Source: Phoma sp. XZ068
Lineage: Eukaryota; Ascomycota; Dothideomycetes; Pleosporales; Didymellaceae
DNA: 64,000 bases
Direction: 5' to 3'
Assembly: GCA_004835665.1 (NCBI GenBank)
Contig: RBKR01000024.1
Span: 967,619 to 1,031,618 of the forward strand
Part shown: piece after piece, positions 9,188 through 21,239 of the stretch
Position numbering within the stretch: position 1 is the first letter of the stretch
Layout of the letters: every line of letters starts with the position of its first letter
The notes under the pieces: model-generated
What the model was told of the DNA's origin: nothing
The model's input: the letters and a program-made list of their open reading frames with translations, nothing else
The model's database searches: none
Made by a program: the position numbers and the translations under genes

Positions 9188-10921
9188 ACGTGAATGGCAA
9201 GCCAGGCAAGCGAGCCGACCACCCCACCAAGATTGCGCGACTCTTTTACTTTCAGCTGCAATGTCTCAACAACACAACAGAGAAATACTCCCTTAGAGGA
9301 TAGAGTTATCCTAGCTATTCAAGCAATAAAAGAAGACGCGTCCTTTAGTGAGCGACGCGCCGGAACGACATCACGACGCGATTCTCAAGCCAACTCGTCA
9401 AGGTTTACGAAGTACGAAGAAAACACGCTTGTTCAATACATAAGAAAGCTAGATGCGCGAGGGTTTGCGCCTACGCTAGGTTATGTGCGCGAAATGGCTA
9501 ACCAATCGCTTGCTGTACGCGGTGGTGGCCAGGTTGGCGAGAAATGGGCCAGCAACCTCGTCCGTCGCAAGCCTGAGCCCAAAGCTCGACTGACTCGACA
9601 GCGCGATCGCCAGAGAGCCTTGTGCAGCGACCCAGCAATTATTAGGCCCTGGTTTGACCTTGTACGGAACGTCAAGGCGAAGTACGGCATCCTAGATGAA
9701 GATACGTACAACTTTGACGAGACTGGCTTCACTATGGGTGTCGCAGGAAGCGTGAAGGTTGTTACTGCTTCAGAGAGACGCAATCGGCCTATAGGCGTTC
9801 AACCTGGCAATCGTGAGTGGGTTACGTTGATCGCAGGAGTCAACGCGAAGGGCTGGCTTATCCCGACCTTCATCTTTAAAGCCAAGAACCACGATAGCTC
9901 CTGGTATCATGACATACCAAAAGACTGGCGTATTGGGGTTAGCGACAACGGCTAGACAACAAATGAGCTTGGTTTAGCCTGGCTACAGCACTTTATCCAG
10001 CATACAGAGGCCCGTACGGTGGGTAGCCATCGGCTGCTTATTATTGACGGCCACGAGAGCCACAAGTCGCTTGCGTTCCAGGATCTTTGCGAGAAAAGCA
10101 AGATTATTACCCTCTGTATGCCTCCACACTCGTCGCGCATCCTTCAGCCGCTTGATGTGGGGTGTTTTGCGCCATTGAAGCGGGCGTATGGGAAAGAGAT
10201 CATAGGCTTGAAAGACGGTATTCCTAACCTCCTTTTAAGGAGGTATTTAGCGGCTCGTTTTCCCCAAGCAACTGGTATAGTCCCACACAACCCAGATGTT
10301 GTGTTGTCCAAGCTTGAAGTGAAGCCTCGCACGCCTATACCTCCTACACCAGCGGCTGCTGAATGGAACCCTAAAACACCAAGCAAACGCCCGTGAGAGG
10401 CTCAATCAACGCTTATTCGCGATCGGATTCGACAGCACAAGGGCTCTTCGCCTGCTTCTATCATTGAGATGCTTGATCAGCTGAAGAAAAGCGCCCAGAT
10501 GATGGTGCATTCACAGGCGTTGCTAGCAGGTCAGGTCGCACGTCTTGAGAAGGCAAACAAGGCTGCATCTGAGCGCAAACAACGCAAAAGGAAGCGGATA
10601 CAGAAGGGCGGAGACCTATCAAAGGCGGGGCAGATGAATTAGTTGCTGAACAGGACGTCGAGGCACAACTGGAGGGGAAACGCGCGAGGGTAGGTCTCGA
10701 ACAGGTGCAGGCAGAGGCGGCAAAAGGCACTGCAAAAGCTGTAGGGAGGTAGGACACAACTCGCGCACGTGCAAGAAAAATACTGTAGATACTGAGCAGT
10801 AGTTTGATGTCTTGTACAATATAGTAGCTCGTTGTGGTGTTAGGTCATCTATATACAAAGGTGCGCAATCTTGGTGGGGTGGCCGGCTCGCTTGCCTGGC
10901 CGGTTCGCTTGCCGTTCACGT
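9188..10921 (+). mobile_element. Degenerate Fot1-like DNA transposon
   Basis: The terminal inverted repeats begin ACGTGAA(T/C)GGCAAGC and end CCACCCCACCAAGATTGCGC. The left repeat lacks about 8 bp present in the right one (GAACCGGC region). The right end is followed by TA (10922-10923), but the left flank reads TC instead of TA, so the left target base has changed or been lost. The transposase inside is broken. It belongs to a different subfamily from the intact copy at 6505-8355, judged by repeat and protein sequence. Confidence 0.82.
9261..10802 (+). pseudogene. Fot1-like transposase, inactivated
   Basis: Recognisable parts in order: CENP-B-like region with LDARGFAPTLGYVREMANQS, catalytic block TYNFDETGFTMG (about 9710), LLIIDGHESHKS (about 10033), PPHSSRILQPLDVGCFAPLK (about 10120) and the terminal knuckle CREVGHNSRTC near 10760. 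The ATG at 9261 opens a frame that closes after about 11 codons, while the similarity continues in a neighbouring frame. At 9954-9956 TAG replaces the conserved Trp codon TGG in SDNGWTTNE. A block after KRAYGKEI is missing. The element is non-autonomous. Confidence 0.85.
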
Positions 10922-10959
10922 TAGAGTTGTCTAAGGTTAAAAACCGAAAATTAGGGTAA

Positions 10960-11165
10960 TGTTGGTAGGCCTTTGTACGATCGTACGGGGTGATAACAAC
11001 AACGAGGTTCTTCTGGTGTCTTAGTATTGGTATATATTCTCTCTATGAACGTGGGTGCTACGAAGGTATACATGGGCTCGGTGCGAGTCGGACCGAAGTA
11101 GGATCGAGGCGGTACGTAAGGCAGCATCAAGCCGCCTCAGACGATGGGGTATGTGTATACCGACA
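10960..11165 (-). repeat. Copia LTR (206 bp) of the truncated element
   Basis: On the plus strand it runs TGTTGGTAGGCCTTTG to TATACCGACA, so it begins TG and ends CA. It is related to, but longer than and diverged from, the 194-bp LTRs at 44458-44651 and 45790-45983. Its place just after the pol stop fits a 3' LTR. Confidence 0.85.
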
Positions 11166-11192
11166 CTGGCAACCTTTTGTTATCGTAGCACA

Positions 11193-14100
11193 CTATTCCG
11201 TAGGTCGCTGCACAGATCCCTCTACTCGGATTGATAGCATGTTGCTGTCGATAAATCGTTTAAGTGCGCGATTTGGCGTGGCTTTCGTGAGTGCGTCCGC
11301 AGGGTTATCTTCACCATTGATCCATCGGATCTCCGCGATCTCGCGGCGCTCGTACGACTGGCGGAGTGCCATGATGTCGATCATTAGGCGCTTCTAATTC
11401 GTGGTACCAAGTTTGACGAGGCACTCATATAGTGAGTATGAGTCTGTACACACAACGAGTGGGATCGACAGCAGACCTAGGCGTTCTGTAATCATCTTGA
11501 GTGTTGTCAAGATAGCGATAGCGATGTCGACACCGCTGACCATGCCGTATGTCTCTGATGCTAGGACGCTTCTAGTGACGCGTTTGCATTTAGTTGAACT
11601 CCAATGGATCACGTTGCCACGTATGTCGAACGTGTTGTCTTGTCTACCAGACTCATTAACAAGGACAAGTAGGTACCCTAGCTGTGAGCTGAGGTCTTGG
11701 TTGTTTGCGAAAGAACCGTCCGTGAATACCATTAACTTGGCTGTAGCGAGGTCGAGAGGAATGTACCGCAATCCTCGTTGCAGGTTCTCGGCTTGCCAAT
11801 GCAGCCGGTGGTTGAGTTTCCCATAGTCTGTGTCCGTAGGTTGCTGTATCTGCGCAGCTGCGGAAAGATCAAAAGATGCCTCAGGTTGGCAGATAGAAGC
11901 AATGTACGCGCCGCGCGCGCGCTGCTCCATGTACCTCTGTGCTCGGTCTGCTGCCTTTGGATTGATGATATCAATCTTAGCCCCTTGCCCCTTCTGCGTC
12001 AGTTGAATGACGTGTTTGCGCAACGTAAGGGTGCATCCATTGAACTCAAGTGGTACCTCTTCGGATAGTCTCTCCTTTGGCTTGGCTCGGAAGCTGGCTT
12101 TCTGGAGCGCGGCGTACTCTGCGCTAGAGAATGCAGGTGTTGCGATCGCGAGCGTATCGTCTGTTTGCAGACCCACTATACCAAACGTTTCTAGTTCCCC
12201 GTTCGTGATCAAGAGGCATGGATCATACGTAGATGTAGCCATGTCGAGCTCTTTGCAGTGGTGTCCTTGGTACGTAGCGAACCAGTGAACTCCTGCCTCT
12301 GCGATTCCATACAGTGGCTTGATCACGCGAATGATCGTATCCTCGGGATACTTTGTTATGAGTTCCACAGGCAGGTGCGCCAATATCGTGCGGAACAGCT
12401 CAGTTTGTGCTTGTGGGTACGCCTGTGTGATATCGCGTAGTTCCATAGACATACCCTCAGCGAGCAGTGCGGGCGCCAGGGCCAATATCAAGCGCTGACT
12501 AGCTCGTTGGATAGTTGGCGACTGCGTTAGGATTTCGTGTTTGCCCTCATCATTGTAGCCTTGAATGACGAGTCGTGATTTCTCGTACGGGACCATAGTC
12601 TTGCCTTTGACTTCGCGGACCATGCGCGACTTAAAGATGCGATGCCCGTCATGTACAGTCGGGTTAAACAGCTCAAAACTGAACACTCCACGGCCGACAA
12701 GGTCGTCGATCTCTTTCTGGTCAGATGCTTCAAATGGAGCGCCTGGGGTGTTGATCACGCCGTCATTGCGTAGCTTGACGGCTAGGGCGTAATCGTCCTC
12801 CTCCTTCCTCGTTAGGTACTGCACCGTACGCTTGTTCTTCGATCCAGGCGGGCGGCCCCGCTTGCGTGGCTGGGTCGGCTGTGTAGCTGCTGGCGGCTGC
12901 TGTTTAGCAGTAGTCGGTCCCTCCCCTTCGTCTGCGGCTGGGATGACGTCTGTAGTCGTGTCTCGGTAGTAAGGTTTTACGACTGTGGATCGGAACGTCG
13001 TTGGGCCGTTGACCATTTCTACAGTAACATCGTGGTCCTTCATGTCAGTAACCTTGTACGGCCCTTGCCATCCGTTCTTCTCACGCCACACCATCACCTC
13101 ACTCTGTAGAGGTAGTGAGAGCATCTCATCTGTAGTTGGCCCATTCCTGGTGTTGAGTGCGTTGTTCACTGCACGTTCTGCTGCGGCCCTACGCAGCGCC
13201 TTCATCGCTTTCTGAATTGCTTCAGCGCGACGTATTGTCGATGGCGATGGTGGCGAGTCCATGGATACCCTGGGGTATGCGCCGAAGACGAGCAGCGTGG
13301 GTACAAGTCCGTCTGGGCCAGCGGTGTCGTTGACGGCCTTGACTGCCATCTGTAGCACTGCGGCGTCGCTGGTGCTGGAGTCGAGCTCTGCCCTCATGAT
13401 CTCGTACGCGCGTTTGAGAGGTGCGTGGTACCTTTCCACCTTGCCAATAGACCAATGGGCTTCTACCGGCACCTGCTTGCAGGTGATTCCCATGATCTTT
13501 GCCTCAGACTTGAACTCGACAGATGCGAAGTTGGTACCCGCGTCGTGGGTGATAATGTCTGGCGGCCCTTGATACGTATCGATCCATAGCATTCGGAGCG
13601 TCTCCCAGGTATCTTTCGTGCTCATAGACGGTAGGAAACGCGCGCCGTTGAATGTAGTAGCTGAATCGATTACGTGAAGCACTGGTTTCCCACTCAGATA
13701 CATCACATCCACGAGGATCTCGAAGTTGAATTCTCGGTCATCCTTCAGCTTGAACTTGAACCGGCGTGGCGCTGGATCGTGCGCCTGGCATTGATGGCAG
13801 AACTTTTGGATCTCTTGAAGTAGTTGTTCATTCACATCGTCGTGTCCTGCCTGTTTGAGCAGTCGTGTTAGCCGCTCTACAGCTGGGTGCCCGAACCTTC
13901 GGTGTAGACGCCGAAGTTCAATTTCTGTGAAAAATACTCGTGCGTGCTCTGCCTTGCTGAGGTGGAACCACGGGTGTCCCCACTTTCGAACTACTGGGAA
14001 GGTTGCTTTTCCCTGTACGAGCTGGTCTGTAGTATTGTTGAAGTACACCTGTAGCCGGTCCATGTCTTTCAGACAAAGGAGAAACGGGGTAGGTGCGTCC

Positions 14101-14840
14101 AGGACCTCGAACTTGATCTCCCCAATCTCCGTAGACACGTGCGCCGTTCCGATTGACGTGGTAATGCTGCCTTTGCCGAATTGAACTGATGCGTTCCCCG
14201 CAGTAGATATATCTAGAGTTACAGTCGGGTCTTCGGTTTGGAGCGCCTGAAACTGCTCCTTCCCAGCTGTCGATACATTTGAGGCACCAGTGTCGGGGAG
14301 AATGCCCTGATACGTAATTCGCGAATATCGGTCTTCGATGAGGAACTGCGTCGCTGGCGTAATCGTTTCCGTGTATCTGTACGCGTCGTCTCCAGTTACA
14401 TGGTGTAGGAAAGCCTGGTCTGTGAGGTACTTGACCGCTAATTGCTGCCCGTTCTCGTCCTCTTCTTGCTCTTCTAGGAAAAATTGGTCGACTTCTTCTC
14501 CCTCGTACGCCGTTAGAAATACAGCGAACTCCATCTGCTCCCCTGTGAACTCGCAGTGTGCTACATACTGCGACTTAGAGCGTTTCCTTTCTTCGGGCGT
14601 ATGGTTTGTAGACCAGCAGCCTGTCTTGCCGCAAATGTAGCATTTCTTGTCGCTCTGTGTGTTGGTTCGCATGTTGTCTCCAGAGCGCTGCTGAGATCCG
14701 CCACGTCCGCGGGTGTATCCGTCTCGTCCACGCGAGTTGTAATTCCCTCGCAGTCTTCCAGAGCTGTTATTGGTGTATCGACGGTCCAAGTAGTACTGTT
14801 CATCTTGGTCCGCCTCAGTGAAGTTGACAGAGGCTGCCAT
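11193..14840 (-). pseudogene. Copia gag-pol polyprotein with one internal stop
   Basis: A 1148-codon frame (14840-11394) plus 66 further codons in the same frame to 11193, separated by one TAG at 11394-11396 (context TTN-stop-KRLMIDIMALRQ). Domains in order: zinc knuckle CYICGKTGC (about residue 67), protease DTGAS (about 181), pre-integrase LHRRFGHPAVERL (about 308), integrase core with DVMYLSGKP and HDAGTNF, reverse transcriptase with DITQAYPQAQ and LQTDDTLA (about 891), RNase H starting VFTDGSFANNQ, and the closing INGEDNPADALTK. The protein would cut the polyprotein, copy the RNA and integrate cDNA. Only the nonsense codon disturbs the frame, and a GAG to TAG change would not be a RIP transition. 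The frame continues upstream of the first ATG into a short gag tail (LFGDLRSSIENSLA). Confidence 0.9.
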
Positions 14841-14910
14841 GGCGAGTGAGTTTTCGATCGAAGATCGTAGATCTCCAAACAGGACTTCACACTCCAGGGA
14901 CGGCCTGTAG

Positions 14911-16082
14911 AGTGCTATTGCAAACTCCTTGACTTGGCTTTATCAATTTCCCATAACATGACATCCGTTTGCGAGAAAGAGTAAGTATCGAATGCTGTCG
15001 TCTATCTGCTTGAAGCCGCGCGACAATCCATTGATTGATGTCTATCATAGATGCATACCAGCGAATCACGTTCCCAGATGCATCTTTACAAGGCTGGGCT
15101 CGTACCAAGAACCAGCAGTACGTTCCGTCCGAGGCCATCCGAAAGCGCGCCTGGTGTGTCCAGTGCAATGGTTCATTCTGACGTACACCAAACCAAGCGC
15201 TTTTCATTTCGATCGCATCTTCTGCATGGATAACCCTAAGCCATCCATCATCAAGGCTCTCTGATTGCTCCAGTCCTGAGAACTCATACAACGATTTCGA
15301 TAAGTTGATGGCCTGGGCCATCTGTATCTGTGACGACCAAAATGTAGGGAACAATAGAGGAAGTGATGCCAGAAGCAAATCGTACCAGCCCTTCCATATC
15401 TGCACTGGGGTCTGGTGATTCCGCTTCGACGCGCTGGAAAGCATTGCGACAGCAAGGATTCACCCGCCTATCGACGATTTCTCGATGAATTTGCTTTGCT
15501 TCTGGCGCCTCACACGAAGGGCAAGGGACTGATGGCTGAGACAACGACGTCCGACTCAGTGATCAGGAAAACTCTATCCTTGCTTGAAGGGTACCAGCGA
15601 ACGGTCGCTCGTACGATTATCACACTCGACTCCTCCATGGACACGATCGTGTCGAGGGCGCAGTTTACCCGGGCGTTTCGAGTAACACGAACATTGCTTT
15701 CAAAAACAGGCTGGTGCTCGTCTTCATGGTCCCAAAAGTCGGCGGAATTGCTTTGGATATTGGGTGCCGGATTGGACCTCAAGTATTCGTTGCTGTTCTG
15801 CAGGATGCCACATATTGGCCTGCGAGCATCGAACGCCGCGCGTAAGACACTCTTCCAGGTATACAGATGAGGCAGAACGCCAGGCAATAACGCAAAACTT
15901 AGGTCTGCAATACTTTTGCCTAACAACAAGCCATCGTTGCCGGGAATCGCACTGTGATGCGGGAAAGTCAGCCGGACGGTTCCTTCGTTCACGGCAATAA
16001 CAGTGCCAGAGGAATCGAGTACCAGTGTCGGCTTGATTTGATGTGCAAGAAGTAATGGTAGATCGAGCTCATCGCCAGCCAT
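14911..16082 (-). pseudogene. Hybrid histidine kinase, PAS-region fragment
   Basis: The N-terminal part from about 16082 reads DLPLLLAHQIKPTLVLDSSG and VIAVNEGTVRL, a PAS-like start seen in fungal hybrid histidine kinases. A second PAS domain lies at 15444-14990, with PTFWSSQIQMAQAINLSKSL, WTHQARFRMASDGTYCWFLV and IRWYASMIDINQWI. These kinases sense signals through PAS domains and phosphorylate a receiver domain. Here frames shift between about 15510 and 15444, and again near 14970 (SQTDVMLWEIDKA lies one base out of frame, beside a T run). No HisKA, HATPase or receiver domain follows because the Copia element starts there. Confidence 0.7.
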
Positions 16083-18704
16083 GACCAAAAGGAAGTTGTG
16101 GGAGATAACGATAATGACGTCGGTGGTGTTGCGGCCGATCTGAGACCGGGGCTTTCGCTTATGCCAAGGAGCATTCATGCTCACGTCACCCGGTTCATTT
16201 TCCCGCTCTAATCGCTCTCGGGAACTGGTTGCAGGGTGTCGCACAGCTGGGTGCGGGGGTTGGTTGCAAGTATGGGATATCAAGAATAAGTGTGTAAGTT
16301 GTTGTATTGTTCTAGCATCATAGCTCACCTTATATCTAGGCCCTTGCGCGGCACGATTAGTAGTAACGCAGTTCAGGCGACAGCGCTTGGCCTGCGACAC
16401 AGGGCTTAGTCTCTGACACGTCCGAACATACGAGCTGGTCTGTTCGTACGTTGGACAGCGCCATTCTAGTCACTGACCTACTGTTCGCGACCTCAGTCGT
16501 AGAATCCTTACACGACAGCACAAGGAATGGATTTCAGTCTGCATGAACGCCCCCTTGGACTTACGGTCATGCGAGGATGAAGAGCCCTGAAGTGGGGATG
16601 CTTTCGATGCATACAATCAACTTTTAGGCCAGGTCCAGTCCTTGCATCACTACGGTACAAAACCGGGTCAAATACGTCGCCTCCCACCCGGGTAAAACAC
16701 ACAGTAGAAGGACCATTAGAACTGCCAAGTAAGGACTATGAATGACTGATCAAAGGGTAGACGTGTGTGATAATAGTGCGCACAAGCTCCAGAAGATAGA
16801 CAAGGCAAGCAGGTACTATTAGAAGTAGCTAGCTCAGATCTTTACATATAGATGTATACAGGTTGTGCACAGATGCCTACGCGCATAGAACTATATTTTC
16901 CAGGTTTAAGACTGTATTCAGCAAAGGATGTTAGACTTTCATAGAGGTAGAGAAGTAGAGAAGGATACTCTTGGTAGTGAACATTGAAACTTGTCAAGGA
17001 TCAGGCTAGATTGATGTAAACGGGTGGTTTACCCGGCAATGCAGTGTATATTAACACAGGGCGGTGGTCACTACCCCGCGTGCGTACCGTAGTGACACTA
17101 ATACTCCGTAATCTCTCCACGCCGTGTCCTATCGTACATACGCGGTGTAAATCCGCTGTGTGAGCGGAGACACCGCCGCGGACTCGGTCTCATACTGAAG
17201 CTTCCGATTCGTCTGGTCTCTATGCGGTCATGGCTTCTCCGCCAGGAGCTGATGTGTCCTCCACAGAGTTTGGCTGTGACCATAGGTTGTGTTGTGCGTG
17301 TCTGAAGGCTTGTGGTATCTGCGATGCTACTGCTTGTAACAACCGTGCGACGACGGCTTCTCTACACGTATAGCTTCTTACTTGACAGGTGGAGGAAGCT
17401 TTCCGTGTCAGCTATCGGTCGGCGGCACTTTCTATGATTTCTATCGAACGTAGAGCTTGGGACATTTGGACGAGCAATACGATGCTTCTTGATGAGTCTG
17501 CAAAACAAAATTTGTGACAGGCGTTTGTCGGGGCAATGGAGGGTCTGAAGCGTGACGCCAGGATTGGCCAGGAGATCCAACAGCTTCTGGCTCAAACGGG
17601 ATTGAGCGATGTTCGAATAGAGATGTTGCAATTTCCGATCGGATGCTGGGATTGAGGTATGCGTACCCTTTGTCTCCTTTAACGGTCGTTGGTGTCTTTC
17701 TGAAGAAGACGTCGTCGCTATGTGGAAGCAGCTACGATATTTCATCCACAGTCTTTGTGATAGATTCGTCAGCCTTGCATTTGGACATTGGCGCTGAGGA
17801 TTCGCGGTACATTCTAACACAGTTAGTATTGCTAAGTACACTACTGCGATGATCAGTGACCTCATTAAGTCGCTGGTTCTCTGGCCTCTCACAAATCGAC
17901 TCGGCTGGATTGCTGCTCGATTTTCATTTCTCCTCCGTGCAATCTATGGCGAGCTACAAGACGTCGACCTCCGGCTTTGCATGCCCCGTGTGAGTGTAAG
18001 AGAAATTGGAATACGGAAGAAGCCTGATTTTATCAGGTTACGTTTATCATGGATGCCACACCACTCGTAGACGACTTTGAAACAGGCGGCTACAGTGTCG
18101 ATTGCGATAACAAAAAGCGCACTGAATTTAACTCTGTCACAAAAATGACCTTGGATGTGTCTCCGCCAATATCATAGCGCCCCTGAGTTCCACACCTCTC
18201 TATATCAAGCAGAGCTCCCTTGCGCTTGGTGATCGTGGTGTACCTGTCTGACAGCGGCGAGAATTTTGCGGAAGGTCATCCACTCTGCACGAGTGTACGA
18301 TCGGGAACCCTCAGTCGGGCAACGTTCTTCCATGTCAAGGTTCAACTATTGGTGCTTTCGATACGGTAGCGGTGCGTTATGAGCTGTGTTGTTGCTGCTG
18401 GTGGAGCTGATAGTGTACGTACAGTCAAGTCAGGTTTGGAGGGGACCGATTCATGTCTTTTTCTGCATTCGAGCCAATTGAACGGGCCAGAAGCGTGGCT
18501 TTGACTACCACGCTTTCACGAACTCACCCAAAGATCTTGCCAAGCCGCCAGTAGTGTCAAGAAGATCAACTCGTCATGAATCTAGTCTGCTATTTGCTAA
18601 GCCAGCTTGAAGCTTGCGCGCGCATATGTACTCAGGGGGTGGACATTCCGACTAGGCGCTTTCTATTCCTCCATTCCAGTGAGGCCAGACTTAATGTTCC
18701 AGAT
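16083..18704. other. Long intergenic stretch, no gene recognised
   Basis: About 2.6 kb. The longest open frame is 17892-17362 on the minus strand (176 codons, hydrophobic start LIIAVVYLAILTVLEC). It shows no family I know, and its composition does not clearly favour coding. Nothing else could be supported. Confidence 0.45.
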
Positions 18705-20932
18705 TCAAGACTCATCGTTCTGATGCGGGAACCCTGAGGCCTTCCGCGCCATATCATTGATCCACATGTGACTTGGCTCGATCCCCTCCTTCTGCGACAA
18801 TGCGTCCGCAAGATACAACCATGCAAGCGCATTTCCCACAGTGCTGAGATCATCACTGACATGCGTGGCTGCGTGGCGAGCCATGTCGTCATATGCTTTG
18901 TGATTCGTAAACAAGTAATGCAAGTAGCGCGCAACGGCTTTGTGGTCGCCACTCTCTACTAGAAACCCCGATTTGCCGTGATCGATTCGAGTTGACATGC
19001 CTTCCATACGTGTGGCAATGGTGGGCACACCTTTGTGCAGGGCTTCACTAATCTGGACTCCGAAGTTCGGCTGAGTGGAGAGGTGGAGGACGACTCGGGC
19101 AGCGGATGTGAGTGCGTTACGAGTTTGATCCGCAATACCAGAACGCACAAAGATCATGTCGTCTTGGATATCCATGAACCGAGTTTGTAGGTGGTGGCAG
19201 ATCGAGGTCGTATTGTAATTGTCGAGAGAGCTGTAACTAAGGACAAGCAGCTGAGGAATTTCTGAAATATGCATGTCCTTCATGTATTCGCGGCGAAGCT
19301 CAGCATATGAGGCCAACACATCGAGGAGATCTGTTGGAGAGCCCGAATCCGTCATTTGAAGGATATAGGGACGATATGGAAATTCGAATCGATGCGCCTG
19401 AGTGTTCAAACATTCTGCTCTGAAGTTTTGGATGTAGAACTTCGAATCCCAGTCGGGAAGGCTCTTGTTCAGTCCGTCTAGCCAGTCGGCGGTAGCAGGC
19501 ATATAGCCGACTTTCTTGGGAGTGACGCTTTCAGGCACACAGTCGCGGATGGGATGGCTGAGGAAAACATCACAACTCTTGATGTCGTTCCAGATCCAAT
19601 TCCAAACCTCAGAAGTAGCTGTACCATCCTGATCGGCGAGATCGGCGCAGATCTGGATCTGGCAGCGAAAAACGACAGGGCGCGTAGGATCTTGTTCCTT
19701 AGCAATCTTGACGAGACCTGACATCTGAATGTCGCCGACAACAACGATATCAGCACCTCCACGCGAGCGAGGAGCGAGAGGACCATCTTCTGACAGCCAG
19801 AATTGCTCTGCGTTTTGCTTGCACCACTCTTCGAGGATGCGCATCGACTCTTGGTCCAGACGGGCATCCGCTCTTGCTTCACCACGCAGAATCTCTCTGT
19901 TATCACTTGTGACACGGAAGACCTCAGGTTTCGGCTTTGGAACGTACCTATAGCTGCTCAGTATCAAGGTCTTGATTGTATGTACGGTCCGATACTCACC
20001 ACTTTGCGTCCACGTGGATCAAACGCAGAAACCGGATCAGAGCGTGTTTCATTGCAGCGTCGTCTCCGCCGAGAGGGGTGCTGTTGAAGAAGGCAATCTT
20101 GATTTGCCTTCTCTTGAGAGAATCGGCATATCCCATCACAAAATTCCAAGTATCTTTGCTGACAGTAGGTGGGTAGTCTGCGGCACAGGTGATGTGTGCG
20201 GACCCCCCACAATCAACTCCAACCTCATTCCGATAGCCCACAACGAGATGTGGTTGTTGATTCGGCCCAAAGTACCTCATAAAGGTTAGCTGGCCAGCGC
20301 TTGGAACGAATACGGAGGACACACGTGGTAGCTTTCCTGGCCATAGAATCAGCTTCCTCGTCTACTGTCATGTCGTTGTGATCCCCGGTATTGGAGTCGT
20401 CGAGAGTCGACGAGAAGACCAATGGAACAACATCCAACTCTAGCCATAAGCGCGACATGATTTGAGGACTCATCTCGCTGGCCTGCTTCGTAAGACCGAC
20501 GCCGACAAATTTGTACATGTTTTCCTTCTGGTAGCTGCAGAGGTTTTCCATGATGAAATTGGTAAGGATTGTTTGCTGCTGTTGCAGAGATGCTGAAGTG
20601 AGTATTCCTGGATCGGGATGAGAAGATGTGACTGAAATGCCGCTGTCTACAGAATGCCTCTGCAATGAGAACACAGCAAAATCAGTGGAGCAGGTACCAT
20701 CATGTGCAGCAAAGCCAACTTCGAGCGATCCCTTAGGGCCTTCTGTAACGGCGATGCCCATGTAACGGGCCTGTTGGTCTGTTAGCTTTAACGAGCTGCG
20801 AAATTGATGGCAGCACTGCATACTTGGAGGCAACTGCCTGGATGCTTGAGATTCTGTCTTCTCCGCTTGGCAGAGATATGAGCTTGAAAGGCGTTCTTCG
20901 TCCTGGCGTGCGTCTGAACAGGAAGACACCAC
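18705..20932 (-). CDS. Retaining trehalose phosphorylase, CCG-9-like, GT4 family (one frameshift)
   Basis: Exon 18705-19947 joins the upstream exon (from 20000) across a 52-bp intron (GTGAGT...CTATAG), restoring HVDAKWYVPKPKP. The protein has an N-terminal domain with SRLWLELDVVPLVFSS, the middle part LIRFLRLIHVDAKW, then a GT4 glycosyltransferase fold with FRCQIQICADLADQ and NFGVQISEALHKGVPTIATR. That last segment carries the nucleotide-sugar/phosphate loop and Glu typical of GT4. The C-terminus GNALAWLYLADALS...WINDMARKASG matches CCG-9 trehalose phosphorylases. The enzyme would interconvert trehalose plus phosphate with glucose plus glucose-1-phosphate in the cytosol. At about 20333-20335 one extra A in an A run shifts the frame (DSMARK then LPRVSSVFVPSAGQ). 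Whether this is a mutation or a consensus error is open. The start is uncertain; the first in-frame ATG is at 20821. Confidence 0.85.
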
Positions 20933-21239
20933 TTGGTGAATTTATGTGGTACTGTCAACAGCATACCTGATACCGAGCACCTCGGTGCTACCGCTGTGTC
21001 AGAAGATGTAAAGTCGGTTTAGCGTGATGTAGATAAGAAGATTGAGTGCGGAAAGGGGGTGCACATCTAGATTCCTTGCAACTTTCGGAAGTGTGCGGGC
21101 CCTTATAGTGGGCAAGAGTGCTCAGTTCGAGATCGCATGATTTCAGAGATTACGGGGCCGTACCTGATGTCACACCACTAATGCCAACAATGTACTAGGT
21201 GGTACCACCGACTATCACTACAAGCCCATGATTGCTCAA
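20933..21239. other. Upstream region of the trehalose phosphorylase gene
   Basis: About 300 bases without a coding trace, lying between the phosphorylase gene and a NACHT scrap. A further short exon of the phosphorylase could lie here but cannot be shown. Confidence 0.35.

Larger units (their letters stand above)
10960..14910 (-). mobile_element. Copia retrotransposon, 5' truncated
   Basis: It reads on the minus strand: a gag tail at about 14910-14841, pol, then the 3' LTR at 11165-10960. The 5' LTR and most of gag are missing; the right edge directly meets a histidine kinase pseudogene at about 14900-14911. The left end lies 38 bp from the degenerate Fot1-like copy. A 27-bp spacer between pol and the LTR contains a weak purine-rich tract. 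Confidence 0.88.

Noticed and set aside
9194..9260. Transposase start at 9194 in the degenerate Fot1-like element
   Set aside because: This ATG lies within the terminal inverted repeat. By analogy with the intact copy the start should lie inside the repeat, at about 9261.
17362..17892. A 176-codon minus-strand gene
   Set aside because: No family resemblance, no splice support and unremarkable composition; it may be chance.
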